In this document: in pieces, positions 5,547 through 5,595 of the stretch
Position numbering within the stretch: position 1 is the first letter of the stretch
How the letters are laid out: each line of letters opens with the position of its first letter
Assembly: GCA_020844525.1 (NCBI GenBank)
Contig: JAJGAH010000187.1
Span: 1-5,595, forward strand
DNA: 5,595 bases
Origin: Eubacterium sp.
Lineage (GTDB): Bacteria; Bacillota; Clostridia; Lachnospirales; Lachnospiraceae
Direction: 5' to 3'
Translations under genes and position numbers: made by a program
The notes under the pieces: generated by a model
Database searches by the model: none
Told to the model about the DNA's origin: nothing
Seen by the model: only the letters and a program-made list of their open reading frames with translations

Positions 5547-5595
5547 AGAAGATTGCTACCCGTGAGAGCTACGGCAATGCCCTGGTTGAACTTGG
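5534..5595 (+). CDS. tkt: Transketolase, C-terminal subunit (3'-truncated by the window edge)
   Basis: Only 20 complete codons are visible. They begin MSEVKKIATRESYGNALVEL, which matches the typical opening of the pyrimidine-binding half of split transketolases (KxATRxxYGxALxEL). The ATG at 5534-5536 overlaps the end of the N-terminal subunit gene by 13 nt in another frame, and AGGTG lies 7 nt upstream, inside that gene. This overlap suggests translational coupling and balanced production of the two subunits, which assemble into one active enzyme. The protein would usually be about 310 residues; the rest is outside the window. Confidence 0.88.
   Translation, partial: MSEVKKIATRESYGNALVEL

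Overview
The window looks like ordinary chromosomal DNA from an anaerobic Firmicute, most likely a Clostridia/Lachnospiraceae-type organism. This is inferred from the acetogen-style methylenetetrahydrofolate reductase, the transketolase split into two genes, an ECF-type vitamin transporter S component, strong AGGAGG-type ribosome sites and a moderate GC content. No 16S or other taxonomic marker is present, so the lineage is a family-level guess.

Layout: (1) 1-762, plus strand: 3' part of a MetF-type methylenetetrahydrofolate reductase whose N-terminus lies outside the window. (2) 763-980: convergent intergenic region with a three-copy 11-nt repeat and a 17-bp terminator hairpin that could work in both directions. 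(3) 981-3791, minus strand: three co-directional genes, in transcription order a rhomboid intramembrane protease, an ECF transporter S component and a class V PLP aminotransferase. The gaps of about 100-120 nt make a single operon possible but not certain. (4) 3792-3954: divergent intergenic region with a TGN-TATAAT extended -10 promoter for the plus-strand genes, plus a direct repeat nested inside an inverted repeat nearer the rhomboid gene. (5) 3955-5595, plus strand: a small transaldolase, the transketolase N-terminal subunit, and the first 20 codons of the transketolase C-terminal subunit. This is a non-oxidative pentose phosphate operon.

The plus-strand operon is coherent: transaldolase and the two-part transketolase together interconvert pentose phosphates with fructose-6-phosphate and glyceraldehyde-3-phosphate. 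The MetF fragment belongs to one-carbon (folate) metabolism. The minus-strand group has no obvious shared pathway; a link between vitamin uptake and the PLP enzyme is conceivable but unproven.

I found no mobile element, CRISPR array, RNA gene or convincing new system. The points most worth a second look are an EF-hand-like acidic loop at the C-terminus of the rhomboid, a hairpin with a short T-run between the transaldolase and transketolase genes, the Phe at the transaldolase/aldolase-discriminating position, and the nested repeats in the divergent promoter region.
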